From Lysobacter sp. ISL-50 (GTDB taxonomy: Bacteria > Pseudomonadota > Gammaproteobacteria > Xanthomonadales > Xanthomonadaceae): 64,000 nucleotides of DNA. Position 1 is the first letter of the stretch. The number at the start of each line of letters is the position of its first letter. Both the position numbers and the translations under genes were made by a program. The stretch spans positions 62,001 to 126,000 of the forward strand of contig NZ_JAGGRI010000018.1 of the NCBI RefSeq assembly GCF_018612875.1. Direction: 5' to 3'. This document shows, piece by piece, positions 34,655-42,586 of the stretch. The notes below the pieces were generated by a model. That model had not been told where the DNA came from. It was given only the letters and a program-made list of their open reading frames with translations, and made no database searches.

Positions 34655-34764
34655 CTGGATAGATTCGATTTTTAAATGCCAGATATCTTTGTAGATGCAT
34701 TTTTCATATCTATCAAGCGGCTTAGGATGGACCGGTCGATCCCAACTCATAAGGACTCACCGCG

Positions 34765-35259
34765 ATGAAACTATTGAGCGGCGTACTCGTCGCAACGCTG
34801 GCGGGGCAGGCCGCGCCCGACGCGCAAATGCCGACACACGCGTTTCCACTGCAAGGCACCTGGAGCCTGGTCGCCGCGGATAAGGTGCTGCCGGACGGGC
34901 AGACGACGCGGGATTACGGCGAGAACCCGAAGGGCAGGCTCGTCGTCGACGAGAAGGGGCGGTATTCGCTGCAGATCTTCAAGTCCGAACGCCCGCGGTT
35001 CGCCAGCGACAACAAGGCCGACGGCAGCGCGGACGAATTCAAGTTGGCGGTCATGGGCAGCAGTACCCACTACGGCACGGTGACGATCGACCAAGGGGCA
35101 GGGGTGTTGGCGTTCTCGATCGAAGGCTCGTCGTTTCCCAACTGGGAGGGCACGACCCAGAAGCGTCGGTACAAGTTCGACGGCGCGCAACTGCGTTATG
35201 AGGTGCCGCCGCGGGCGGACGGGAGCATCCCGGTTTCGGTGTGGCGCAGGCTCGATTGA
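34765..35259 (+). CDS. lipocalin-like domain protein
   Basis: 164 residues. After a short hydrophobic N-terminus (MKLLSGVLVATLAGQAAPDA), the sequence LQGTWSLVAADKVLPDGQTT, GRLVVDEKGRYSLQIF, YGTVTIDQGAGVLAFSIEGS and PVSVWRRL shows the lipocalin-like fold (Lipocalin_5 type). Such proteins bind small hydrophobic molecules or act as accessory cyclases; the ligand is unknown. It may be exported, though the signal peptide is weak. It lies 64 bases before the isomerase gene in the same direction. Confidence 0.8.
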   Translation: MKLLSGVLVATLAGQAAPDAQMPTHAFPLQGTWSLVAADKVLPDGQTTRDYGENPKGRLVVDEKGRYSLQIFKSERPRFASDNKADGSADEFKLAVMGSSTHYGTVTIDQGAGVLAFSIEGSSFPNWEGTTQKRRYKFDGAQLRYEVPPRADGSIPVSVWRRLD

Positions 35260-35323
35260 ACCGCTGCTCGCTGCGTCCGCAGGCGCTCGCGTCCTGCATC
35301 CACCTTCAACCGATGGAGCCGTC

Positions 35324-35668
35324 ATGCCGCACTTCGTAGTCGATTGTTCTCAGGGATTACTGCAGATTCACGACGAGGAATCGATCATCGCCCGGCTGCA
35401 TCGGGTGGTGAATTCAACCGGGCTGTTCGAAGAATCGGACATCAAGATCCGTGTACACCCGTTCCGCACTTATGCCGTCGGCGGCGGGCGGGAAGATTTC
35501 ATCCACACCTTCTGTTGGATCATGCAGGGGCGCAGTGTCGAGCAACGCGCTGCCTTGTCGAAGGCCATCGTCGGCGAACTGGCCGAGATGTTTCCGCAGC
35601 TTCCGCGCATCGCGGCGAACATCGACGAGTTCGAGCGGGCGACTTATTTCAATCGAACCATGCTGTGA
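35324..35668 (+). CDS. 5-carboxymethyl-2-hydroxymuconate isomerase-family protein
   Basis: 114 residues. It starts MPHFVVDCSQ with the Pro that becomes the catalytic base of the tautomerase superfamily after Met removal. HTFCWIMQGRSVEQRAALSK and FPQLPRIAANIDEFERATYF match the HpaF/CHMI family, trimeric enzymes of homoprotocatechuate breakdown. No other hpa genes are present, so the in vivo substrate may differ. ATG at 35324 follows GGAG. Confidence 0.85.
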   Translation: MPHFVVDCSQGLLQIHDEESIIARLHRVVNSTGLFEESDIKIRVHPFRTYAVGGGREDFIHTFCWIMQGRSVEQRAALSKAIVGELAEMFPQLPRIAANIDEFERATYFNRTML

Positions 35669-35853
35669 CTCCCGGGCCGGTTTCCGCCGCGGTCGGCCTG
35701 TCGATCGGCATCGATTGACGGATAGTCCGCAGTCGGCGGGGAAGGCGCTTGCGGGTGAGCGAGGTCCGCGCGGGCAGGCGAGCGCGAAGGGGGCCGCCGT
35801 CGCGGAGCCTCCGGCGGGCATCAAGACCTGCGCGCAGCCCCGAGAACGAGCAC

Positions 35854-35885
35854 AAAAAAGCCCGCGATCGCTCGCGGGCTTTTTT
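35854..35885 (-). terminator. terminator next to tRNA-Leu
   Basis: AAAAAAGCCCGCGA / TCGCGGGCTTTTTT with loop TCGC. It stands 4 bases beyond the 3' end of the minus-strand tRNA-Leu, and symmetric A/T runs allow action in both directions. Confidence 0.85.
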
Positions 35886-35888
35886 TCT

Positions 35889-35975
35889 TGGTGCCGGAGG
35901 TGGGACTCGAACCCACACGCTTTTAAGGGCGGCGGATTTTGAGTCCGCTGCGTCTACCGATTCCGCCACTCCGGC
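35889..35975 (-). tRNA. tRNA-Leu (anticodon CAA)
   Basis: 87 nt with encoded CCA. Acceptor GCCGGAG pairs with CTCCGGC. The anticodon stem GCGGA/TCCGC encloses CTCAAAA, so the anticodon is CAA. The long variable arm (GCCCTTAAAAGCGT) and T-loop GGTTCGAGTCCC are typical of class II leucine tRNAs. Confidence 0.97.
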
Positions 35976-36397
35976 AGCGGGCAGGCAGTATACCCAGCTC
36001 GGGGCCGCGAGTCTGCCCCTTTTCGCTGTCGCGATCTGTCCGCAGCACGATCGGCCGGACTTCCCGCCAGGCCGCCCCGTCCGCGGCGCGGGACGCCACT
36101 TCCCGGTTGGCCTGGAGTCCTCGACGCACCGCGCACAGGGCGCGACGACGCCCTTGCCGACTCGCCGCGAGATGCCCGCCGGGCGGCGCTTTGCGCGAAC
36201 GCCCGCGGCGGCGGCGCGCGCCTTTGTGACGCGATCGCGCCTGCGCCTGTGATCCAGGCAAGCGCGCCGATCCGATCGACGCGGTTATCTATGAGCGCCC
36301 GTCGAACGGTTCATCAGGAAGGACTTCGCGACGGGTCGCGATCGCGTCCGTGCGCGCCCGCGGGTTTTCTCATCGCATCCAATCCAGGAGGTTTTGT
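35976..36397. other. intergenic region upstream of the protease gene
   Basis: 422 bases with no supported gene. The left part must hold the promoter of the minus-strand tRNA-Leu, and the right part that of the protease gene. I see no convincing -35/-10 pair or repeat. AGGAGGTTTTGT directly before 36398 is the ribosome site of the protease. Confidence 0.5.
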
Positions 36398-37591
36398 ATG
36401 CAATCCACCGGTTTTTCCCCGCGCCGCTGCGGCGCTCACGTTTTCGCGCTGTCCCTGCTGTGCATGGCCGCCTTCGATGCGGCCGCGGCAACGGACCTGC
36501 AAGTCAGTCCTGCGCTTCATCAGGCCGCGCAGCACGATCTGGGCCTGTCGCCGGCGCGGGTCGATCAACTGCTGCAGGTGCAGCGCGACGCACCCGCGCA
36601 AGAGGCGCTGGCGCGGCGCCGTCTGGGCGCCTATTTCGGCGGCGCCTGGGGCGAGCGCGCAAGCGACGGCAGCTATCGGTTCGTCGTCGGATCTTCGGAC
36701 CCGCGCGGCCCGCTCAAGCTCGAAGGCGTGCAGTTGCGCCAGGTCCGCTACAGCCTGAGCGAGCTGGAAGCGGCGAAGGCGCGTCTGGATCGCAGCGTGC
36801 GCATGCGCGTGTCCGGCATCAGCCGGCCGATCGACGGCGTGCACTCGTGGTACGTCGATCCAGCCAGCAATTCGGTGCGGGTCAGCGTCGCGCCCGATGC
36901 CATGGAGCGGGCCATCGACCTGGCCGCGGTCAGCGGCGCCGACAGCGGTCTGCTGCGCTTCCAACAAACGCCGGGCGTGCCGCAGCCGACTTCGTCGGTC
37001 TACGCCGGCCGTGCTTACGAGAAGAACGGCGCGCTTTCGTGTTCGGTCGGATTCGCGGTCAGGCAAGGCGCGACCAAGGGCTTCGTCACCGCCGGCCACT
37101 GCGGGACGGCGGGCGAGACGATCGGCCTCGACGGCGCGCCGGCCGGTTACTTCGCCGCGTCGGAATTCCCCGGGACCGATCGGGCCTGGGTCGCCTTGAA
37201 CGCCAATCACGAGCTGTTTCCGCTGATCACCAATTACGCCGGCGGCTTTTTCTCCGTGCGCGGCAGCGTCGAGGCGGGTTATTCCGCGGTGGTGTGCCGT
37301 TCGGGTTGGAAGACCGGCTACCAGTGCGGCTTCATCACCGGGCAGAACGTCACCGTCAACAGCACCCGCGGCGTCGTGTTCGGCCTGACTCAAACCAATG
37401 CCTGCGCCGGTTTCGGCGATTCCGGCGGCGGCTGGATCGATGTCTATGAGCAGGCGCAAGGCGTGCTGTCGCTCGCCAGTATCGCGGCGGGCGCGCAAAA
37501 CAACTGCGGCACGGGGATCTTCCAGGTGAGCTGGTTCCAGCCGGTGAACCCGATCCTGCAGCAGTACGGATTGACCCTGGTTACGCCCTGA
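36398..37591 (+). CDS. alpha-lytic-protease-type secreted serine protease precursor (S1E)
   Basis: 397 residues, the same length as the Lysobacter alpha-lytic protease precursor. Signal peptide about 1-31, then a ~165-residue pro-region (LHQAAQHDLGLSPARVDQLL; RVSVAPDAMERAIDL) that acts as folding catalyst in this family, then a mature enzyme from about residue 199. Triad: His234 (TAGHCG), Asp261 (TDRAW), Ser342 (GDSGGG). Six Cys at 215, 235, 300, 310, 336 and 370 match the three disulfides of the family. ATG at 36398 follows AGGAGG. The mature part differs substantially from the classical enzyme, so it is a relative and not the same protein. Confidence 0.95.
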   Translation: MQSTGFSPRRCGAHVFALSLLCMAAFDAAAATDLQVSPALHQAAQHDLGLSPARVDQLLQVQRDAPAQEALARRRLGAYFGGAWGERASDGSYRFVVGSSDPRGPLKLEGVQLRQVRYSLSELEAAKARLDRSVRMRVSGISRPIDGVHSWYVDPASNSVRVSVAPDAMERAIDLAAVSGADSGLLRFQQTPGVPQPTSSVYAGRAYEKNGALSCSVGFAVRQGATKGFVTAGHCGTAGETIGLDGAPAGYFAASEFPGTDRAWVALNANHELFPLITNYAGGFFSVRGSVEAGYSAVVCRSGWKTGYQCGFITGQNVTVNSTRGVVFGLTQTNACAGFGDSGGGWIDVYEQAQGVLSLASIAAGAQNNCGTGIFQVSWFQPVNPILQQYGLTLVTP

Positions 37592-37652
37592 GTCCTGGCT
37601 CAGGCCGCGGCGCAGCCCGATCGGGGCGGCGTCGCGGATCGCGGCGGTACGC

Positions 37653-38105
37653 TCAGAAGCCGCCGAAGCGGGCCATCGCCGCGGCGCAGACCAGGATCAC
37701 CGCGACCAGGATCAGCTCGAAGCGGATCAGCAGGCGCAGGGTGCCGACTTCGCTCGCGGCCGGCAGGAAGTTCGGATCGGCCTTGAGCGCCTTGCGCCAG
37801 CGCAGGAAGCGCACGGTCGGCAGGATCGACAGCAGCGCGATCAGGATGAAGGCGCCGAGCTTGGCGTGGAACCACGGGTTGTGTTCGTAGAAGTCGAGGC
37901 CTTTCACGCCGAACTTCAGCCGCGACAGGCCGACCACCAGCAGCAGCACCGCGCTGGCGCCGTAGCCGGAGTCGAGCCCGGCCAGGCGGCGCAACACCGC
38001 CGCGTCGATGGGGCCGCGCAGCAGCACCGATTCGGCCATCAGCATCGCGATCAGGGCGAACACCAGCAGGTGGTGGGCGGAGGCGAGCAACAGATCGGTC
38101 AGCAT
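37653..38105 (-). CDS. DUF2214 family membrane protein
   Basis: 150 residues and four hydrophobic segments (LLLASAHHLLVFALIAMLMA; ASAVLLLVVGLSRL; AKLGAFILIALLSILPTVRF; FELILVAVILVCAAAMARFG). AHHL near the N-terminus, HNPWFHAKLGAF and LRWRKALKADP are the DUF2214 landmarks. The function is unknown; conserved His residues suggest haem or metal binding as in other four-helix membrane proteins, which is inference. ATG at 38105. Confidence 0.83.
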   Translation of the reverse strand: MLTDLLLASAHHLLVFALIAMLMAESVLLRGPIDAAVLRRLAGLDSGYGASAVLLLVVGLSRLKFGVKGLDFYEHNPWFHAKLGAFILIALLSILPTVRFLRWRKALKADPNFLPAASEVGTLRLLIRFELILVAVILVCAAAMARFGGF

Positions 38106-38335
38106 CGGCGGAACTCCGGGCGGCGGCTGGGAGGGGACTGCGAGTGCGACGGTGGGGATCGGCAGGCGGGGCGCAGGTGCGGGAGCGCAACGCGTCCGTG
38201 GCTGGCGTTTGCGGCCCGTCGCTGATGAAGGGCTCGGGCCGAGTATCCGGCCCGCGGCCGGATTTGCGTACTGACCGATGTCAGCGCGCGGCGCTGAATC
38301 TTCGGCGATTGGCCTGGACCTGGGCCGGGCGCGGC

Positions 38336-38932
38336 TCAGGCGGCCTCGTCGGTTTCCAGCGCCTTGTCCACGCGGCGGAACCACTCGCCGTCGTTAGGCA
38401 CGAACATCGAGCAGCACTCCATCGGCGCCTTGTAGATGTGCAGCGACACCGCCACCGAGTCTTCGCTGGCGTTGCGGATGGTGTGGTACTCGTGCGGCGG
38501 AATCAGGCTGCCGGCGCTGCCGGGGCCGGCATGCATGCCGCCGGCGGCGCGGAAGCGGAAGTTCTCGCCGTTGCGTTCCAGCAGCTCGAACTGGGTGATT
38601 TCCAGCTCGCCGTCCCACACGCCTTCCACGCACCACAGGCCGCTGTGATCGTGCATCGGCGTGCCCTGGCCCGGGCCCCAGGTCATCGCGACCACGCTAT
38701 AGCCCAGTTCCGGGCTGCGGTAGAGCTCGCGGCGCGCGTAGTGGTCCTGGATCGGGTCGAACACGCAGTCGGGCAGGTTGACGTCGCGGTCGCGGATCAT
38801 CTTGCACAGGGTGTTGCGCAAGGCCGCGGTGACGGCGTGCTCGTCGCCGGCGGCGACGGCGTCGTCGATCGCGGCGACCAGCTTGTCGTGGCCGGGGAAG
38901 TCGAAGTCGGGCAGGGTGTCGGTGGCGTTCAT
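38336..38932 (-). CDS. cysteine dioxygenase-type cupin
   Basis: 198 residues. It would oxidise cysteine (or a thiol such as 3-mercaptopropionate) to the sulfinate with iron and oxygen. Cupin motif 1 is GTPMHDHSGLWCVEGVWDGE with the His-x-His ligand pair, and motif 2 is PPHEYHTIRNASED with the third His. Its ATG overlaps the metX stop (ATGA at 38932-38929), so the two are translated together, linking methionine synthesis to cysteine removal. Confidence 0.88.
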   Translation of the reverse strand: MNATDTLPDFDFPGHDKLVAAIDDAVAAGDEHAVTAALRNTLCKMIRDRDVNLPDCVFDPIQDHYARRELYRSPELGYSVVAMTWGPGQGTPMHDHSGLWCVEGVWDGELEITQFELLERNGENFRFRAAGGMHAGPGSAGSLIPPHEYHTIRNASEDSVAVSLHIYKAPMECCSMFVPNDGEWFRRVDKALETDEAA

Positions 38933-40089
38933 GCCACAGATTCTACGCCCGTCCGCAGCTCGGCGAGAAATCCCGCCACCGCCGGGCCGAAACGGCCGAT
39001 ATCGACCAGGAACGCGTCGTGGCCCTGCGGCGACTCCAGCGGCAGGAAGCGCGAATCGGCGCCGCCGGCGCGCAGGCCGTCGGCGATTTCCTGCTGTTGC
39101 TGCAACGGGAACAGGATGTCGGTGTGCACGCCGATCGCCAGCGCCTTCTCGACCCGGATCGAGGCCAGGCCGCGATGCACCTGTTCATCATTGTCGAGCC
39201 CATCGCCGCCGCCGCAGTAATCGCCGATGTCGAACCAGTCCATCGAGCGGCTCAGGTACAGGTAGCAATTGGGATCGAAGCGGCGCACGAAGCGGCGGGC
39301 GTGGCCTTCCAGGTAGCTTTCGACCTCGAATTCCAGGCCGAAGGGTTCCTCGTCGGCGCGATCGGAATCCAGGCGCACGCGGCCGAAGCGGCCGTCCCAC
39401 TCCAGCGCCGAGCGATAGGTGATCACGCCGAGCTTGCGCGCCATGCGCATGCCCGATTCGGGGTAATGGGCGTCGTCGTACTCGCCCTGGTTCCACTGCG
39501 GGTCCAGGCGGATCGCTTCGCGCTGCAGCGAGCGGATCGCGATCGAGAACGGCAGCGCGCGCGCCGCGCCGGAGATGTTGATGTGGTTGCGCGCCAGGCC
39601 CGGGTGACGCGCCAGCAGCGCCAGCGCGGTCATGCCGCCCATCGAGTTGCCGATCACGCAGGCCAGCCGCTCGATGCCGAGCGCGCGCACCACGTGCGCG
39701 GCCGCGTCGGCGCCGTCTTCGACCGACAGCTCGGGGAAACTCAGCCGATAGAGCTCGCCGCTGGCGGTGTCGATCGAGGCCGGGCCGGTCGAGCCTTTGC
39801 AACTGCCGAGCGAGTTCACGCAGATCACGAACCATTGCTCGCTGTCGATCGGCTTGCCCGGGCCGAGCATGGCTTCCCACCAGCCGGGCTCGGGATTGCC
39901 CGCGTTGGCCGCGGCGTGCGCGTCGGGCGACAGGCCGGTGACGATCAGGATGGCGTTGTCGCGCCGCGGGTTGAGCTGGCCCCAGGTTTCATAGGCCACG
40001 CGCGCGCCGGTGAGGGCGCCGCCGCGCTTCATCGGGAACGGCGAGGGCAGGTCGATGTGGCGGGTGCCGGGCGGGATGAATTCGGTCAT
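38929..40089 (-). CDS. metX: homoserine O-acyltransferase (MetX family)
   Basis: 386 residues, alpha/beta hydrolase fold. It acylates homoserine in the first committed step of methionine synthesis. Landmarks: ARVAYETWGQLNPRRDNAIL, NSLGSCKGSTGPAS, nucleophile box VIGNSMGGMTAL, then SDILFP-like HTDILFPLQQQQ (Asp) and PQGHDAFLVD (His). Xanthomonad MetX enzymes of this type are known to use succinyl-CoA and not acetyl-CoA, so 'homoserine O-succinyltransferase' is the better guess. ATG at 40089; the frame upstream to 40383 runs through the REP element and is not coding. Confidence 0.93.
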   Translation of the reverse strand: MTEFIPPGTRHIDLPSPFPMKRGGALTGARVAYETWGQLNPRRDNAILIVTGLSPDAHAAANAGNPEPGWWEAMLGPGKPIDSEQWFVICVNSLGSCKGSTGPASIDTASGELYRLSFPELSVEDGADAAAHVVRALGIERLACVIGNSMGGMTALALLARHPGLARNHINISGAARALPFSIAIRSLQREAIRLDPQWNQGEYDDAHYPESGMRMARKLGVITYRSALEWDGRFGRVRLDSDRADEEPFGLEFEVESYLEGHARRFVRRFDPNCYLYLSRSMDWFDIGDYCGGGDGLDNDEQVHRGLASIRVEKALAIGVHTDILFPLQQQQEIADGLRAGGADSRFLPLESPQGHDAFLVDIGRFGPAVAGFLAELRTGVESVA

Positions 40090-40270
40090 GCCTTGCTCGT
40101 GTGGCCGGCGGAGCCGGTGTCCTTCATTGGGTGGAAGCGGCGCCGCGATGAGCGGTGCGATAGTCGCGTTGCAGCCTAAACCATCGTCGCTGTTCGCGGT
40201 CGGGATCGGAATGGCAATTGCGTTATCGGCACATGTCGGGGGTGTGGGGTTTGTCGGTGTGCAGAGGAAA

Positions 40271-40362
40271 GCGTCGGGCCTGAAGGGCCCTCCCACAAAA
40301 GACGTCGCAAAATTCTGCGTCGCCTCGATGACTTTTGTGGGAGGGCCCTTCAGGCCCGACGC
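40271..40362. repeat. REP-type paired inverted repeat (BIME-like)
   Basis: Perfect 31-base arms 40271-40301 and 40332-40362, core TGGGAGGGCCCTTCAGGCCCG, spacer 30 bases. It is the GGGCCC-type relative of the GGGG-type element at 12481. It lies in the 297-base gap between metX and ccmI, where no gene is seen. Confidence 0.87.
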
Positions 40363-40386
40363 TCTTGTCCCAGTTCGCGGCAAACC

Positions 40387-41424
40387 CTACTCGACCACGC
40401 GATCGATAACGACGACGACCTGATCCTTGCCATCGGTACGCACGCTGACCGGTTGCGAAGCCAGATCGCCGGGCTGCGGAATCGCATTGCCCGAAGCCGA
40501 CACGCGCGCGAGCACCTGCACCTGTTCGAGCTGCGACAGCTTCATCGTCGGCATCGGGCTGTCGCCGTCGTCGAGGACGACTTCCAGCGGGAATTCAGCC
40601 GCCGCATGCTTCTCGACCGCGACCGGCATCGGCGGGCCGGCGACCTGGCGCGCGATCACGAACACGCTCGCGTTCGCCGGCAGCTTGGCCTTCATCGCCG
40701 CCGACAGATCGACCTTGATCCTGAGCCCGCCGGCGACGGTGGCCGAGGCGAGCGGCGCCGGCGGCGGCAGCGGTTCCAGGCCGGCTTCCTGGCGCGCGCC
40801 GTTGATCTGTTCGAGCAGGCTGTGGGCGGTGCCGGCATCGACCACGCTCAGCAGCGGCTCCCAGGTCTGCGCCGCTTCGGCCGGTTGTTCGGACTGACGC
40901 TGAGCGATGCCGAGGAACCAGCGCGCGCGCTGATGCATGGGTTGTTTTTCGATCGCGTGCTTGAGCATGGCGACCGCGTCGGCGTCGAAGCGGCGGTCGC
41001 GGGTGGCCAGCGCGCGCGCTTCGGCGGCTTCGGCCAGCAGGTCGGGATTGTCCGGCGCGAGCTTGACCGCGCGCGCGTAGGCGTCGCGCGCTTTCGCGCT
41101 CAGGCCTTCGGCGGTGTAGGCGCTGGCGAGCAGGCGCCAGCCTTCGATCTGATTCGGATCGCGTTCGAGTTCGGCTTCCAGTTGGCTTACCGCCTCGGCC
41201 AGCGTCTTGGGTTCGCGTTGTTGTTGCGGGTTGAACGCGTTCGGCGTGCCGACCAGCAGGTACAAGGCGACCGTGGCCGCGGCGAGGGCGAAGCCCAATC
41301 CGCCGCCCAGCAGCGGACGCGCCTGCCACAGCGGACGCAGCGCGTAGCCCAGGGCGAATACCACCAGCGCCGCGCCGGACGCCACGAACACGGCCATCGG
41401 GGCCGAACCCATCGTCACCGCCAT
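40387..41424 (-). CDS. ccmI: cytochrome c biogenesis protein CcmI-type (TPR)
   Basis: 345 residues. It escorts apocytochrome c to the haem-ligation complex. Two N-terminal membrane segments (about 5-55; the CcmI feature is a cytoplasmic loop between them, here short), then TPR repeats (LAEAVSQLEAELERDPNQIE, GLSAKARDAYARAVKLAPDN, DADAVAMLKHAIEKQPMHQR) and a C-terminal beta domain (GGLRIKVDLSAAMKAKLP, VFVIARQVAGPPMPVAVEK). ATG at 41424 overlaps the ccmH stop as TGATG. Last gene of the ccm operon. Confidence 0.9.
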   Translation of the reverse strand: MAVTMGSAPMAVFVASGAALVVFALGYALRPLWQARPLLGGGLGFALAAATVALYLLVGTPNAFNPQQQREPKTLAEAVSQLEAELERDPNQIEGWRLLASAYTAEGLSAKARDAYARAVKLAPDNPDLLAEAAEARALATRDRRFDADAVAMLKHAIEKQPMHQRARWFLGIAQRQSEQPAEAAQTWEPLLSVVDAGTAHSLLEQINGARQEAGLEPLPPPAPLASATVAGGLRIKVDLSAAMKAKLPANASVFVIARQVAGPPMPVAVEKHAAAEFPLEVVLDDGDSPMPTMKLSQLEQVQVLARVSASGNAIPQPGDLASQPVSVRTDGKDQVVVVIDRVVE

Positions 41425-42023
41425 CACCACTCTTGTTCCTCGTCGTTGCGCGCGGAGCCGTCGTGCGCGTCGGCGCCGCGCGCGCGGATCACCCGCGCGA
41501 CCACGAAGCCGCCGGCCAACAGCACCAGCGCCGGGCCGAACCATAGCAGCCAGGTCTTGGATTCGACCTGCGGCCGGTACAGCACGAACTCGCCGTAGCG
41601 CGCGACCAGGAAGTCCCTGATCTCGCCGTCGCTCTTGCCCTGGCGCATCAGCACCAGCACTTCGCGGCGCAGATCGTGGGCGATCTGGGCGTTGGAATCG
41701 GCCAGCGACTGGTTCTGGCACATCACGCAGCGCAGCTCGGCGACCAGAGCGTGGAAGCGGCGTTCTTCGGCGTTGTCGTTGAAGCTCAGCGGCGCGGGGT
41801 CGCTGGCGGGTTGGGCGATCGCTGGCGCGGTCAGGGTGAGCGCCAAGGTCAGGATCAGGGCGGCGGTGGACAGGAGCGTGCGGGGAAGGGCAAATCCCCC
41901 CCGCCCCCCCTTTTTCAAAGGGGGGAGGGCTTCGGCTGGAGGCGATATGGTCGGAAAGCCCGTGCTGTTCCCCCCTTTGAAAAAGGGGGGCAGGGGGGAT
42001 TCGCTTTTGACCGCGCCCCTCAT
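41424..42023 (-). CDS. ccmH: cytochrome c biogenesis protein CcmH, with repeat-derived N-terminal extension
   Basis: 199 residues. The CcmH domain has LRCVMCQNQSLADSNAQIAH with the thiol pair CVMC that reduces apocytochrome c, then RREVLVLMRQGKSDGEIRDF, VARYGEFVLYRP and a C-terminal membrane segment. The normal signal peptide (LLSTAALILTLALTLTAPAI) is preceded by about 45 residues (ESPLPPFFKGG ... LPPLKKGGRGG) encoded by the palindromic intergenic repeat at 41891-42008. The ATG at 42023 overlaps the ccmG stop as ATGA, the native coupled start, and there is no other ATG or GTG before the signal peptide. So the repeat inserted in frame. Confidence 0.9.
   Translation of the reverse strand: MRGAVKSESPLPPFFKGGNSTGFPTISPPAEALPPLKKGGRGGFALPRTLLSTAALILTLALTLTAPAIAQPASDPAPLSFNDNAEERRFHALVAELRCVMCQNQSLADSNAQIAHDLRREVLVLMRQGKSDGEIRDFLVARYGEFVLYRPQVESKTWLLWFGPALVLLAGGFVVARVIRARGADAHDGSARNDEEQEW
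41891..42008. repeat. paired palindromic repeat inserted inside ccmH
   Basis: Inverted units CAAATCCCCCCCCGCCCC... with CCCCCTTTTTCAAAGGGGGG on the left, and CCCCCCTTTGAAAAAGGGGG followed by CAGGGGGGATTCG on the right, about 40 unique bases between. Same family as 16756, 24274 and 44624, but here within an open reading frame. Confidence 0.88.
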
Positions 42024-42586
42024 CGACCCTTCTCGATCTTGTCCAACACCGGCAGCAATTCCTCGGCGATGACCTTATCCGTCAACGGCCCGACGAACTT
42101 CCATCGCACGATGCCCTGCCCATCGACCAGGAAGGTCTCCGGCGCGCCATAGATGCCCCAGTCGATCGCCGCCTTGCCTTCGTAGTCGGCGACCACGACG
42201 AAGTACGGATTGCCGAACTCTTCCAGCCAGCGCATCGCGTCGGCGTGTTCGTCCTTCCAGTTGAAGCCGATCACGCGCAGGCGCTTGGTCTCGGCGAAAC
42301 GGGTCAGCACCGGGTGTTCGTCGCGGCAGGCCGGGCACCAACTGCCCCAGACGTTGAGCAGATACGGCGCGCCGCGCAGTTCATCGGTCGACAGCAGACG
42401 GCCGGCTTCGTGCAGCACCGGCAGCGAAAACTGCGGCGCGGGCTTGCCGATCAGCGGCGAGGGCAGTTTTTCGCGATCGGGGTTGCGCGCGAGCCACAAA
42501 CCGTTGGCGAGCAGGATGGCGAGCAGGACGAAGGCTGCCAGCGGAAACCAGCGGCCCTTGTCGCTTTTCGCAGTCGGGGTGTTCAT
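42020..42586 (-). CDS. ccmG: thiol:disulfide interchange protein CcmG/DsbE
   Basis: 188 residues. A membrane-anchored periplasmic thioredoxin that reduces the haem-binding Cys pair of apocytochrome c. N-terminal anchor FPLAAFVLLAILLANGLWLA, then GKPAPQFSLPVL, the active site VWGSWCPACRDEHP (CPAC), and the acidic-loop region YGAPETFLVDGQGIVRWKFV with the family's cis-Pro after GA. ATG at 42586 overlaps the ccmF stop by 4 bases, and its stop overlaps ccmH by 4 bases. Confidence 0.95.
   Translation of the reverse strand: MNTPTAKSDKGRWFPLAAFVLLAILLANGLWLARNPDREKLPSPLIGKPAPQFSLPVLHEAGRLLSTDELRGAPYLLNVWGSWCPACRDEHPVLTRFAETKRLRVIGFNWKDEHADAMRWLEEFGNPYFVVVADYEGKAAIDWGIYGAPETFLVDGQGIVRWKFVGPLTDKVIAEELLPVLDKIEKGR

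Noticed and set aside
35749-36252. 167-codon frame across tRNA-Leu
   Set aside because: It runs through the terminator and the tRNA on the opposite strand, so it cannot be a gene.
38929-40383. Longer metX with 98 extra N-terminal residues
   Set aside because: The extension is translation of the REP element and flank; the conserved MetX N-terminus starts at 40089.
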